A stretch of DNA of 64,000 nt from Manis javanica (taxonomy: Eukaryota; Chordata; Mammalia; Pholidota; Manidae). Positions 24,731 to 36,889 of this stretch are shown in pieces. The notes under the pieces were generated by a model. It saw nothing but the letters and a program-made list of their open reading frames with translations. It ran no database searches and had not been told where the DNA came from. Numbering within the stretch: position 1 is the stretch's first letter; each line of letters starts with the position of its first letter. Both the position numbers and the translations under genes were made by a program. The stretch is taken from NCBI RefSeq assembly GCF_040802235.1, contig NC_133158.1, positions 154,702,401 through 154,766,400 of the forward strand. Reading direction: 5' to 3'.

Positions 24731-25990
24731 TAAGCACAGGTCTTCACTCTCACTGTCCTACTTCAGACAAGTAGGGAAGGGCTAGTGAGATCTCTGATTT
24801 GGGCTTGCAAGTTCCCATTGCCTGGGTGACCCGGATGGGACTGCAGCTTACAGTCATGCTCTTTAGTAGTCTGCCCCCAAAACTCCTTTCTTTGTCTTTG
24901 GGAAGTTCTCAGAACATAGTCTTACTCCCTCCAATGCTCTGTGGCTTCCCCAAATCCTGAGCTGGTAGGGGCATAGTTTCCACGCCGTGTAGATTCATAC
25001 AGACACTGGACACCAAGTGACTCTGGCTTCAGAAGTTGGTGAGGGATGTGCAGTATGACAGGCAGGAGTTCCACAAACTTTCCCTTCCTCCCTCTGTTCC
25101 TTGTTGCTCTCTGCTGCCTGCAAGGCTGCTGCCATTCACTACTACTCTCGCTTTAACGAATTCCTTCCTTATCCACACTCATCGACCTGTTTGAGAATTC
25201 TTTCTCCGTCAGAGTCAAGAACCCTCCCCTGACCAGGCTGAGGTTTCACCTAGTGCGCAGGGAGAGACCTCCCCAGATGCAGCGCCTGGCTATGCACTGG
25301 ATTTTGGAGTCTTATTATGAAACAAAGAATATAAAACAGATTATTAACATGTCATTCTTACTGATTCAATGTTGAAATGACTCAAATTTGGTACATTGAG
25401 TCAAGTTAAATACAATATTAAAATTAATTTCACCTTTTCCTTTCTACATTTTTAATTTTAGTACTAGAAAATTTAAAACTCCATATGTGGCTCACATTAT
25501 ATTTCTATTGGCTTACATTGCTTTAGATAATTAAATAAATATAAAAAATTAAATGATGTATGTCATACAAAATTACTTAGAATTTGGATAACAAATCAAA
25601 TGGTTATATGAATATTTTGGAAGCCGTGACACTGATAGCCCATCTAAGTGAAAATAAGAATTTATATTTGTTACAGATCACATAGTTAAAGAAGACCTGC
25701 GAAGAAGGTAAAGCAATTTGAAATGCTTAGGTGTTTTGAAATCAATTTTTAGTTGAAGCATTTTGAAAAAGATTATTCAAGAAAACATTAAACATGTAAA
25801 AAGTCTCTAGGAAAAAGTGGCAGGGGAGTTCAGATGCACAGTCACACAAGCCACAGACCAAGAAAGCGTTACATACACAACACAGCTCTGTAAGTGTGCC
25901 TGGGAAAATTCTTTCTTTAGCACTGAATGTAAGTAGGTGCTCTGCGAAGTCACATGAGAGATGCAAAGATGAAAAATACATAGTCTGTAT

Positions 25991-26063
25991 GCTCTGAAGT
26001 TTTAGATTCTTCTTTCAAACATGCATACGCTCTGAAGTTTTAGATTCTTCTTTCAAACATGCA
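25991..26063 (+). repeat. 38-bp tandem duplication
   Basis: Unit 25991-26028 is repeated at 26029-26063. About 35 bases of the second copy are identical to the first, implying a recent event. Confidence 0.95.
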
Positions 26064-26174
26064 ATTTTAACCAAGACCTTGACAGAGAGACCAGAGCATA
26101 CGTATGTTAAACACGTATTTCTACCCAAAATATCAGTCATTTTAACACTTGTTAGACATGATACTCTTGTGCCC

Positions 26175-26213
26175 TTATAAAACATAAAATAATTTTTATT
26201 TTATGTTTTATAA
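26175..26213. repeat. Perfect AT-rich inverted repeat, 18-bp arms
   Basis: Arms 26175-26192 and 26196-26213 are exact reverse complements with a 3-nt spacer. Only two G/C bases in all, so it could extrude as a cruciform or be the core of a small palindromic transposon. Confidence 0.9.
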
Positions 26214-26504
26214 TGTCTATAAAATGGACATTCTTGACTCCACCTTCAGTTTATAGCCCAGATGGAGTAGAATGAACCAGATTTACCCTGTCACTTGAGA
26301 CAACTAGAATAGCGGATAAAATGTGAAACAACAGTTTTCAAGGCACAGTACAGCAGTAAAAGACAATGACGCTTGAGAGATGTGAAACCAAGTAGGTAAG
26401 CCTCATGACTAACCCAGCTAAGTCCTTGAGAGAGCTCCCCATCCTTAACGTTGGGCAGTGAAAAACAAGGGATCTGGTCAACTACCTGGATTAAGAAGGT
26501 GGAG

Positions 26505-26705
26505 TTCAGAGTCTCGAAGTGTGGCCCTGGCCCAGCATCATCAACATCACTTGGGAACTGAATCAAAACGCAAATTCTCAGTCCTCGCTCCAGACCTGCT
26601 GAATTAGCCCACATGGGAGTGGAGCCTCGTGAGCCATCTGTGTATCAATGAACCTTCCAAGTGACTCTGATGCTCTCAACGCTCTGACTTGTGAGAACCA
26701 CTGAC
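26505..26705 (-). mobile_element. MER5A, inverted
   Basis: Inverted MER5A pattern: 'tctcgaagtgtggccctggc', 'catcatcaacatcacttggg', 'ttgtgagaaccactga'. Confidence 0.75.
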
Positions 26706-27514
26706 CATTGTAAAGTGCTTTCCTTTCACCATCCGGGCGTGGGACGTGTGTTCGCACCAGTGGGTGGCTACGGGTGGCTGGTACGGGCCAAATTCACCAA
26801 GATCACATGGAATTCTCAAAGGTAGCTCCCTGAGGAAACCCGACCATCCACCTTGACTCACCTCTCTCTCCCATCCAGACTCTCTGCCTTCCAGCCTGGT
26901 GATATTTCCAGAAATGGAGATGCCAGGTAGGGTTGCAGAGAAAGCACTGGAGTCAGACCTCAGTCCCAGGTTTGCCCCTGACTTGATCAAGTTCACTTCC
27001 TTCTCAATAAGCATGACATTAGACCAGATAATATTTAAGCTGAATATGGTAAAAACATGGACAGGGCTGGGGTGGGAAGAACTGGAAGGATGAAACAATG
27101 TGAGGGGTTTGGATACATTTACTATCACAAAAATGTGACATTACAGATCAGTAATTTCATTGAAAAATAAAAATGCTAGAATGAAAATATATTTGGTATT
27201 ATTTTATCTTAGCCTCATAGAAGGAGTTAATCTTCTCTTGCATCTCTTCACTACTTCAATGAGAGAAGTACAAGCTACTTTTCCTTCTGTGCAGGACAGA
27301 AAATAACTTTGTGAACTTCTAGGGAAGCGGGGTTTTCCCTTAAAAGGATGCATATCATTTAAACCACAGAATACATGTAAGTAAAGGGTGAATAACCTAG
27401 ATTGTCTAAGAAAAGGTGATAAAGACCGTTTCTGTTTAGGGAGTTGGGAGGGTGGAGAGATGGGTGGTGCAGATAAAGCTGCTACCCTGCCCGTTGGCAG
27501 TGATAAGAATAATT

Positions 27515-27980
27515 CTGAAATGTCCTAAATTAAGTGACATAAGGACCCAAGAATGAGGGAGAGAGATAAGGGAAGATAATCAGTCAATAGCCTGAGGCTG
27601 TAGCTAACCAGAAACTCCACGTTCCTGGATGCAGTCATTTCACCATTTACCTAGAAAGTCCCCAGGACCTGACCATCATCAACGAGTAATCCGCTCTCTA
27701 TGCGCTAACCACCTATCCCTGGACTTGCCCCGCTTCATGTTAGCCCACCTTCCTTATCTATAGCCCAGACAAATTTAAAGAACTTTCTTAAGACCCCTTA
27801 TAAACGCCCCCTTTCCTGCTTCTGGCGGACGGGTTGTTTCTGAGAACTGACCTAGCTGCTGTGAAGCAGAAACTTCCTGTCCCAGAACTCAGTCCTTTAT
27901 CTGGCTAGCATTTGTAAAATCTCAACGAACCCTTTTATTTCAGAGATGGCTCAGTCTCTAGAGTTTTTTATTTGTCAGCA
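27515..27980 (+). mobile_element. Candidate solo LTR (class I ERV-like)
   Basis: About 460 bp with a TATA box (cttataaac, 27797-27805), a promoter-like C-rich segment and a 3' U5-like stretch ending near TGTCA. Family unknown; ends not fixed. Confidence 0.4.
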
Positions 27981-29229
27981 GTCTCAGTAGAGAGAACGGA
28001 TGGAGGGCATTTTGCAAACAGTGGAATCCATTCCAATTCAGTTTCAGGGGCCAGCTCTGGATTTATAGAAACTAAAAGGGCCGGGTTGGAAGGACAGCCA
28101 CGTAGGGGCCCGCTCGCAGGGCAAAGTGGTGAGGGCAGGCACCGTCCTCCGTCAGAGCCTCCATGGTTGCTGCGAGGACCGGCGCGCTGAGGGCTCCTTA
28201 CAGCAGATGGGAAGCATTTTAAGGTGAACTGACTGGTCTTCAACAGTGACACCGTGTGGCCAAGAGAAGTAAACACAATCTCCTCAGGGGCTGAGAAGGC
28301 CTGGCCAGTCTACTCCCAAACTTGAGCAATTTGTGAGGGTTCACTTCAAAGAGAACACTAGGCTTCTTGCTATTAGGCTGGGTGGGGCTACATCTATTTT
28401 GTTCAGTATTGATATTTTGAGTTTTTGAAGCAGTTCATGCTGGTTAAATACATTCTAGAATAAATGTTATAAACAGACATTACTTATATTTCTGAATATC
28501 TGTACCTCATCATTTTGACTTCTGTAGGGTTTTGAAAGAGCTCCTGAGCATTGCCCTCCAGACCACGGAACACAAGAATTCATTTCCTCTTTCGCCGCAT
28601 GGCAGGCCAAATTATTTTTTGAAAAAAAAGCGAGAGGAAGAGTGGAAGGACCTAATTTTTGAATTGCAAATGGGACTACTCTGGGGTTATTAAATTTTTC
28701 TTAAAGGTACCTTTCTGCTCAAAATGTCTACAGTTTTATAAGGAACTGCTTAATGTTCTGAGAATGCCCTGGAAAAGTTATTCATGCTACTCATTAAGGA
28801 CATCTAGTTGATTAAATATTTCATTTTATTTCCAGTTGAACTCTACTGTGTCAGTTTCTCAAAACTTTAAAAAATTTGTTAGGACTGTGGCTGTGTAAAC
28901 TTGTCAAATAGGTATAGTCCATGAGGCTTAGAGCATCATTCACTCTAACAGTAAGTAGTGCATGAGCCCTACTTGGTGTCAGGCATTATTCTGAGCATAG
29001 AAGACAGAGTGGTTTAGAAAAATATGGTCTCCCCTCAAGAAGCCTGCCTGGCTGGAGAGAATCCCAAGACACTGTAAATGCAGAGATGAGGAAGACCTGA
29101 CTAGTCTCAATGCTACCACCAATTTTGAGAGGCCTAAAGACATAGATGAATGTCAACAAACACAGAACCAGCCCATGACGCCAATAATTCATATACGAGC
29201 AGGGCTGCTCAGAAGTATGTTGAGTGTTG

Positions 29230-29400
29230 GAATCAAGACAACCTGGGTTTGAACTCCAATACCACCACTTACCAGCTATGTGATCTTGCACATGTCACTA
29301 AGCACCAAATGCCTCAGCTTCCCTGCCTGTGTAATTGAAGAGAATCTCTACCTCAAAAGAGGTTTAAACTAGATAATACTGGCAACGTGTGATGCTGAGC
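29230..29400 (+). repeat. MIR SINE
   Basis: 'acctgggtttgaactccaat', 'cagctatgtgatcttgcaca', 'gcctcagcttccctgcctgt'. Confidence 0.7.
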
Positions 29401-29569
29401 AGGACTGCTCCAAAAATTGATCTTTATTGTAATAATGATTGTCAAAAATTTGTAGACCAATCAGATCATTGATGTTTTTTGTTATGCTCAAATCAAGCAT
29501 TGACAATTTAATAAAGATTTGCCAGCCTCAACCAAATGAGATTTGCCATATTTGTCTAATTCTTTGGAA

Positions 29570-29725
29570 CCTGACCTCACGTACATAACAGAATCACCTT
29601 AGGAGCTTTGAAACTGATGCCCAGACTCAACCCCAGAGTCCGAGGCAGCTGGTCTGGACTGTGCCTGGGGCTTCAGGATTTTCAGTCGTGAATTAATATG
29701 CAGCCCAGGTTGCGACCTCCTGGTT
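29570..29725 (+). mobile_element. MER5A
   Basis: 'acagaatcaccttaggagct', 'gcccagactcaaccccagag', then 'aattaatatgcagcccaggt'. Confidence 0.65.
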
Positions 29726-29949
29726 TAACTGAACGTGAAGAGAGAGCAGGCCTGGTCTTGGGTCACAAGCAACCAGTTTGTTGCTGATGACCTTTCTCTC
29801 TTACACCCACAGTCTAAATGGCAAAGAATGCACAGCACATCCACCAAGTGCTGAACACTTGCCCGAGGCACCTGTCATTCTAATTCCCTAAAGCGTCTGA
29901 AGGTCCTTAAAGCACAGTCCTCAGGCAGCAGCTGTGGGCTGCCTGAAAG

Positions 29950-30250
29950 GCTGTGGTTAGAAGGGTGGATTCTGGGGAAAGCTCTGCCATAGCCCAGCCA
30001 AGAGACTATACACTTAAGAAAGAAAGAAAAGGAAGGAAGGAATGAAGGAATGAAGGAAGGAAGGAAGGAAGGAAGGAAGGAAGGAAGGAAGAAAGAAAGA
30101 GACTATGCGCAAGTCAGTCTACCTGTCCCAGCCTGATTTTGTTATCTGTGCATGTTTATAGAGATAAGAATGCCCTTCCTGCATACCCCACAGAGCTATT
30201 CTTAGGCCAATGGCATTATGTCCATAAAGCATCTTGTAAACCATAAAATA
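29950..30250 (+). repeat. MIR SINE interrupted by a purine microsatellite
   Basis: MIR reads up to 'gccaagagactat' (30009), then continues as 'gcgcaagtcagtctacctgt' after 30106. The purine-rich insert lies between. Confidence 0.6.
30010..30099 (+). repeat. (GAAA)n(GGAA)n microsatellite
   Basis: A GAAA run passes into a long, partly uninterrupted GGAA/AAGG run (30031-30090). It is flanked by direct repeats of aagagactat (30000-30009 and 30097-30106). Confidence 0.9.
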
Positions 30251-31404
30251 CTATACAAATGAAACCAAATACCCAGTAGAAATTAATCGTTGTGTTTTCT
30301 GAAACTGTATAAATGTTCTATAAATGATCATTTCTGCTGACAAGAGCGAAGTTTTCCACCACCTCATAGCAAAGCTGCGATGATTGGGACTATTTCCTAT
30401 AGCAGTTCTATGTACTAAGTTTCACAGCAGCAATACTGCAGAGTGCACTCTATTTTCTATCCTAATCAGTGGCTTGTGATGATAAAGCTTTTGCAAAATG
30501 CCATCTCAGGTGCAAGCATGCAAGGTAAAATAGGTAAAATAACTCCTTTTTTGTGGAAAAATAATTACTGTCATGAGTTTTGTTGTGCAAATATAAAGCA
30601 TAAGGGTCTCTGCAATTTCACTGAGAATAATAAGTAAACAATTGAAGTTAGGGGTTCTAATTAGTAATATAAATTGAACAGGTCTTTCTTTTTGGTTTTG
30701 TTTTTGGGTTTTCTAGCACAATTTGCTTTCGAGTTATGGTAAAGTAAGAGAATGATTTCTTTTTGTTAAAGAACAAAATTCAACTGAGTAAATTTTAAAG
30801 ATCTTATTGACCTTTATGCAGGGACTCATGAATTCAGCAGCATCCATTCTAGCAGATAGAAAGGAGCTCCAAATAGTTGTACAATTAGAGAGGTTTTTAT
30901 AGACCAAACTGAGCAGGTACAAGGAAGTCATGCTGGGCAAAAGCAGATTGGTTATTCCAAGATTATTTTCCTGATATGGAGCAAAGGGAAGCCTTGGAGC
31001 TGGGTCAGGTAACCGGCTCTGAGCAGGCAAGCACAGATTGGTTGAGCTAGCCCTTCCCTTTCCGGGAGAGCCCAGCACGGAAGCTTAGGTAAAAGTTTTG
31101 GTTTGCTCATGAGGGTCTTACAATGAGCAACTCCAACTTGGGCCTAAGCTAGTGACTTTACCACTTTCCTAAAACTGGCTTGGACCGCTTGCATGTGTGC
31201 ATTGCTGTGTGTTCCTGCGAAGCTGTGTGTGTGTTATGTTATAAGCAGCAGGATGCAGAGATGGAGTTTGTAAGTAAGGAGCATGGAGAAGGCTACAGGC
31301 TGATGTTTTCATTTCCTGCTGCAGAAAAAGGTTGTATGAAAAGGGCAATGGCCCATCTAATGAAAGGTTAAAGGTATGTTGAGAGGCAGCCTAGAGCACA
31401 GACT

Positions 31405-31610
31405 CCATCTACAGTCATTTAGCCTGATTTAAATCCTGACTTCAAGTCTTCCCAGCTGCGTGACTTCAGGCAAGTGATTTAACTTCTCTGTTGCCTCAGT
31501 TTCCTTTTCCATCAAATTCCAGTATCTAATCATTAGGTTGCTGTGAGGATTAAATGAGTTAATATTGATAAAATGCTTAAAACAGTAGCTAAAATATAGT
31601 AAGCACCATG
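31405..31610 (+). repeat. MIR SINE
   Basis: 'cagctgcgtgacttcaggca', 'gttgcctcagtttccttttc', 'tgtgaggattaaatgagtta'. Confidence 0.7.
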
Positions 31611-32345
31611 TATTAGATAAAAATACTTTTTATTGCAGTGTTATATTGTCTGCTATTTACTTTAATATACACCAGTAGAAATATACTATAAGAGTGTAAA
31701 TTAACTTAAACCTACATCTTAGTGGTGAGAAATTAACAATGAGGTACCCAATTTGAGAGTCCACACTCCAAGGGTGGTTCAAGCAGAACTCCTAATATCG
31801 CTAGTGAGATCTGTACCAGATGGCACCAGAAGGTAGGCTGTTTGATTTATTGTTAAGAAGAAAAATATAGAAAATGATGGTAACAACTAAAGAGCATTTA
31901 TTGAATAATATGCTTTATACAATGCCATTTACTTAGAAGTACCTTCATTCATTCAACAAACACTTGTTAACAATCTACTGTGTGCCAAGCACAGTGAGAG
32001 GCACTGGCTTTACATTTGTCTAAGAGGGATGTGAAGCATGTCCTGTGTGGCTCCAAGATGAGACTGAAGGATGAGATGGCACGCATCTGCCAAGGCAGGT
32101 GTGCATAGAATTCCAGGCAATAGGAACAGCTAGGATGGGACCTCAGAGCAGGACACACTGCAGTTTTGGGCAACTGAAAGGCAGCTTGGATGGTTGGATA
32201 GTGGCAGGCAAGAGGCAGCAGATGATTCTCTTGACATGTTTCATTTGACCTCCATAAGGCACTGAACCTACTAAACCTTGAAACTGTCTCCCCTTGATTT
32301 CCATGTTGCTTATACCCCTTGGTTTTCTCCCATCTTATATGAGAT

Positions 32346-32757
32346 TGACTAGTGCCCCCCATTCATATCCACCTAGAACCTCAAACTGTGACCTTATTTG
32401 GAACAGGGTTTTTGCTGATGTCATTAGTTAAGATGATTAGTTAGAACTACGGTAGGCCATAAATCCAATGACTGGTGCTCTTATAAGAAGCCCATGTGAG
32501 GATACAGAGATGACGGTCACGTGATGACAGAAGCAGAGACCGGCTGACACACTTGGAGCCGAGGAGCACCAGCTATCACTGAAGCTGGGACACAGGCGTG
32601 GAACAGATTCTCCCTCAGAACCTCCAAGGGACCAGACTTGCTGGCATCTTGATTCTTGGACCTCTAGTCTCCCGAACTGTGAGATAACACATTTCTGTTG
32701 TTTTGAACCACCCAGTTTGTGGTAATTTGTTATGGCACCTTTGGAAACTAATTTACA
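32346..32757 (+). mobile_element. MLT1-type (MaLR) solo LTR
   Basis: About 410 bp from TGACTAGTGCCCCCC to 'aaactaatttaca', with 'tgaccttatttggaacaggg' and 'ccacccagtttgtggtaat', the usual MLT1 landmarks. Confidence 0.85.
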
Positions 32758-33227
32758 TTTCCTTAACTGTACATATCTCTTTTCTTGTTTTCTTCTTTCT
32801 GTGTATACTTGGTGTCATTCAAGGTTTCCATTCTTTGTCGACACTCTCTCCTTACATCCTCTCCCTGGCATCTATTGGCAAACAGCCTTACTCTGCCCAA
32901 GGCAAAAGGGAACGAAGTCTGGGAGTAAAACAGGAGACTTCCCTCTATTTCAACCTCCACATTCAATTAGTCACCAAGCCCCATAGACTCTGCATTCTTT
33001 TTAAAAATCAGTATTCAAGAGAAATGGAGTCAGGGAAAGGGTGGTGGGTAATACTTGCATATGATTTTAAAATAGATAGTATGAATAGTTAGACATATAC
33101 AAACAATTAGGCATTCCAAAATATACCCAAGTATATATGGAAATATAATAAATGATAAGGATGGGAAAATATTAACTTAAATAAATGGTGGAGGGGCAAC
33201 TGGATAGTCATTGAAAAAAGATAAAAT

Positions 33228-33352
33228 TTATGATGACAGATGATAACTACACTTTTTGTTGTATTTAGTAATGTATGCAGTTGTTAAATCACTATGCTAC
33301 GTATGTGAAACCAATATTGTATATTAACTATACTTCAATTAAAAGAAATGAA
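33228..33352 (+). mobile_element. Short younger L1 3' end inside the older L1
   Basis: 'tgcagttgttaaatcactat' and 'tatacttcaattaaaa' are from the 3' end of a younger L1 type, extremely 5'-truncated (about 125 bp). The older L1 frame resumes after it. Confidence 0.65.
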
Positions 33353-34293
33353 TGAACAAAAAGTCAAAATTAGATCCCTCTATCACACCATAGACCAGAA
33401 TAAATTCCAAACAGATCAGTAATCTAAGTGTGAATAAAGTCAAGCAAAAAAGTAGTAGAAGAAAATATAACTGGGTTTGGAAAGAACTTCTCAAAGATAC
33501 AAAACAAGATCCCAAAGCAACAGTAGAAAATCTTGATAAATTAGACTACATAAAAATTAAGTTTTTAGTTTTTCCAATGTATAAAACATCATAACAAAGT
33601 CAAAAGGCAATTGGTAAATTAGTGTAAAATATCTGCAACATATTGCGAAGGATTAATATACTTACTATATAAAGAGTGGTTAAATGAAAATAAAAAGGAA
33701 TAAAATCCAAAACCTGATATAAAAATGGGCAAAATCATAAACAGACAATCTACAGAAAGAGATGTACAGATGATTCTTAAATATGTGAAAGGATGTTGAA
33801 TTTTACTGAAAATTAGATAAGCGCAAATTAAAAGCTATACAGAGATATTTCTCACATGAGATTGACAATTCAAAAGCTTTGGAAACACATTGTTGGAAAA
33901 TCTGCAGGGAAATAAACACATTCATATGATGTCGGTGGGAATGCAAAGTGATCCAACCCTAGAGAAGGGAACTGGGCAATATTTAACAATAATAATTATG
34001 TATTTACTCACGAAAGCCACATCTAGGAAATTGCCTTGAAAGTAACATCCACAAATATGAAAGAATATACTCATAGTGTTCTTCATTATAATACTATTTG
34101 TAATAATAAGATAATGGAAGCAATCCAAGCATCCATTACTAAATCAAAGTGTGCTACAGCTACAAACTATGCACTCATAATGAAAAAAGGAGAAAGATTT
34201 CAATAAACTGATAGGGCGTGATTGCCAGGATATATTGTTAAGTGAAAAAAATGAGATGCAGATGGTACATTACCTTGTAAAAAATAAGGGAAC

Positions 34294-34323
34294 ATAAGAA
34301 CATGTATATATACATGTTCTTAT
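34294..34323. repeat. Perfect 30-bp palindrome
   Basis: The 30 bases equal their own reverse complement (arms ataagaacatgtata, no spacer). It lies in the 3'UTR of the old L1. Confidence 0.9.
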
Positions 34324-36889
34324 TTTTTGCAAAAAAGGAATACAGGAAGATTGAAACAGAGACTGAAAATACTGATTATGGAGATGGTGGGAACAGAGTG
34401 GAGGAAAAGGATAAAAGTAGCATTTCTTTGCATATACCTTTTAAAATTGTTCTGACTTTTGAACCAAGTAAAAGTGATCCATAAAAAAATAAAGTAAAAT
34501 GTAATAAAAATATTTTAAAAACCAACCCTAAAATATAAAAAGAAGTCTATCAAGTTATTATCAAGATCTCCTTGCAATCCCTTTTGTCTTTAGACTAGAC
34601 TACATGTCACTAAGGATGTACAGAGGATTGTGTTCGAAGTTACTTGAATTGCTCTGTTATGTACTAAACACACAAGTATGTACATGCTGGTGTCCTTACA
34701 TTCTAAAGAGACAATGGACTGCAAAAAACCTACACTCTACTTCATACATTTATGACTGGTAGTAATATTAAGTTGTAATTCTAAAGCTATTTTATGTATA
34801 TTATAGAATAAAGCAAAGAAGTAAATGCGCTGATACTATTAGAAATCAATATTTTGGTATTGTCATGTAGAATGCCAGGGGGGGAGCAGGTAAAAGGCAG
34901 AAAAGACAAGAGTCTGAGAGGCCATTCCAGATACAGAATATTGCTAGAAGAACTTTGAATGTGAACTGTATACGCCTTCCCCTTTCAGCAGGCAAAACAC
35001 TATATGTTTAACATTCAGTAGAGATAAACCTGGAGTTTAGCGGCACCACAGACATTTTGGGTCAGATAATTCTAGTGAAGGAATTATAAACACCAAAATC
35101 AAGGATACAGCATCATAACTGTCCGTTTCTGTTTGCACATCTCTACTGCTGCTTTCCTAATGTGTTTGTAAGGAACCAGTGGTCTCTAGATTGAACCACA
35201 ACCAGCATTTTAAGCCCATGGTCAGTAGGAGAAATCACAATTCATCTGCCTTGAATGTCCAGGTTGAATTTTCTCTCTGATATTAGCCTTTTCTGTAGTT
35301 AAACTTTCATTTTTGTGGCAAACTTTTCTTTTTGGTAAATTTCTGTCAGACACTTCCTTCTTCTCCACTTCCCCTCATCTATGGGATTAATTCCAGGATC
35401 ATATGTTAACTCTGATTCCAAAGTGACTCAGAGGCTGCACACCAGGACTATTTTAGGTGGCGTGTTTCCTCCTGAGTCACCTCGGTCCCCGGGAGCAGGC
35501 ATCCTGCGGATTTCCTCAGCTCTGCTGCACAGGAAGACAAGCCAGGAGCAGGCAATAAACACAGCACTCCAGTGACTCTTCCCAGTTCCTGGACAACCAG
35601 AAAGAAAATCCTGATGTAGTAAGAATTCCTTGGCAGGAAAACTGGGAGTTTACTGGAGACAAATGGCTTCAGGAATTTTTTTATGAGTATGTATATATTT
35701 TTTCCAGGAGGCAGGTGAAAAAATATTCTTAGGTAAATTTTCTAGTTGTCTAAGAAACTTCATTACAAGCTTACATTAATGGGATAACCAAAGATGAGGA
35801 AATTGCTCAGCTCTCCTTTCCACAACTTTATCAAATTTTCCAGCCAGTCATTTACTTCCGTCACCCTTACGGAGCAGTCTTCCAAATGATAATGGGTCCT
35901 GAGCCTCCCAGATCCTCATAACTACCTGTGACTTGGAAGTATCACTAGAGACATCTTTTGGGGTTTGACTAAGACTGAAGGAATACTAGCCCTTCATGCT
36001 GCCCTTCCCTGACCCCGCCACAGCACACATTAGTAATCAATCTAGCTAAGTTCTCTGGCCTGTAAGTCTGTCCCCTCGAAACTAGGGTGTCTTCAAAAAA
36101 CACGGGAGGCAGGCAAGGAGTCCAAATTTGAAACCAATTTTCAATGAAGAAGAAGGGGCTTAATGCATAAACATGTATCAGGCAAAGGTGAACCTGATAG
36201 AAGAGTCCAAAGAATATTAAAGTCTTGGGCTTAGCTTCTAGTTCCTAGGCAAGTTGAAAATTTTTTTCTTGGATCCATTTTTTTTTTCACATGCAAAATG
36301 GGGTTAATTGTGCCTTCATTTAGTGTCTTTGGGAGAATTCATTTTTTGTTTTTAATGTATGGGAAAGCTTCTAACACAGTGCCTACCATAACAAACAGAT
36401 GTCGGTTTATCATGATTATTTTGAGGGAGGCCCTAATTTGGAGTGAGAGCTCACCTAACCGAACCAGCAAATTCCTGGAAGGTACAGCACTGCTACAGAG
36501 TGGAAAGTACTCCATGATTCTGCTCCGCATAAACTTTAACAAAAGGTTCCCTTGGTCACTCATCTCCAGAGTGCAAAATATTGGCAGTGAAACCTTCTAT
36601 GAAATCTCAACCAAACCCTTTGGCAAACCTTGCAAATATGTCCTAAAACACAGCTGCTTCTGGGTTTCTGGGTAGCCAATTTCCCTCTTCAGAGATGATC
36701 CTCTTCTCCCTTCTTCTCTTCATTTTAGCAGCAGTGAGAATCTCTATGACAAGAAGTTTCAAGCTGAGAAAACCTGGAAGCTGAATTAAACAATTTCAGG
36801 TTTTTTTTTTAATGACTCTGCTTAAAAGTTGATGGGATAGGAGGTCCTGCGTATTGGCAGGAGAGAAGGTAAATTTCAGTGCAGGATGA

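Larger units (their letters stand above)
33085..34545 (+). mobile_element. Old L1, ORF2 C-terminal part and 3'UTR (L1ME-like)
   Basis: Decayed L1 in sense orientation, with 'gaagaaaatataactgggt', 'caatttacta'-type motifs and 'ggatatattgttaagtgaaa' before an A-rich end. It is interrupted near 33228-33352 by a younger L1 3' end. Confidence 0.75.
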
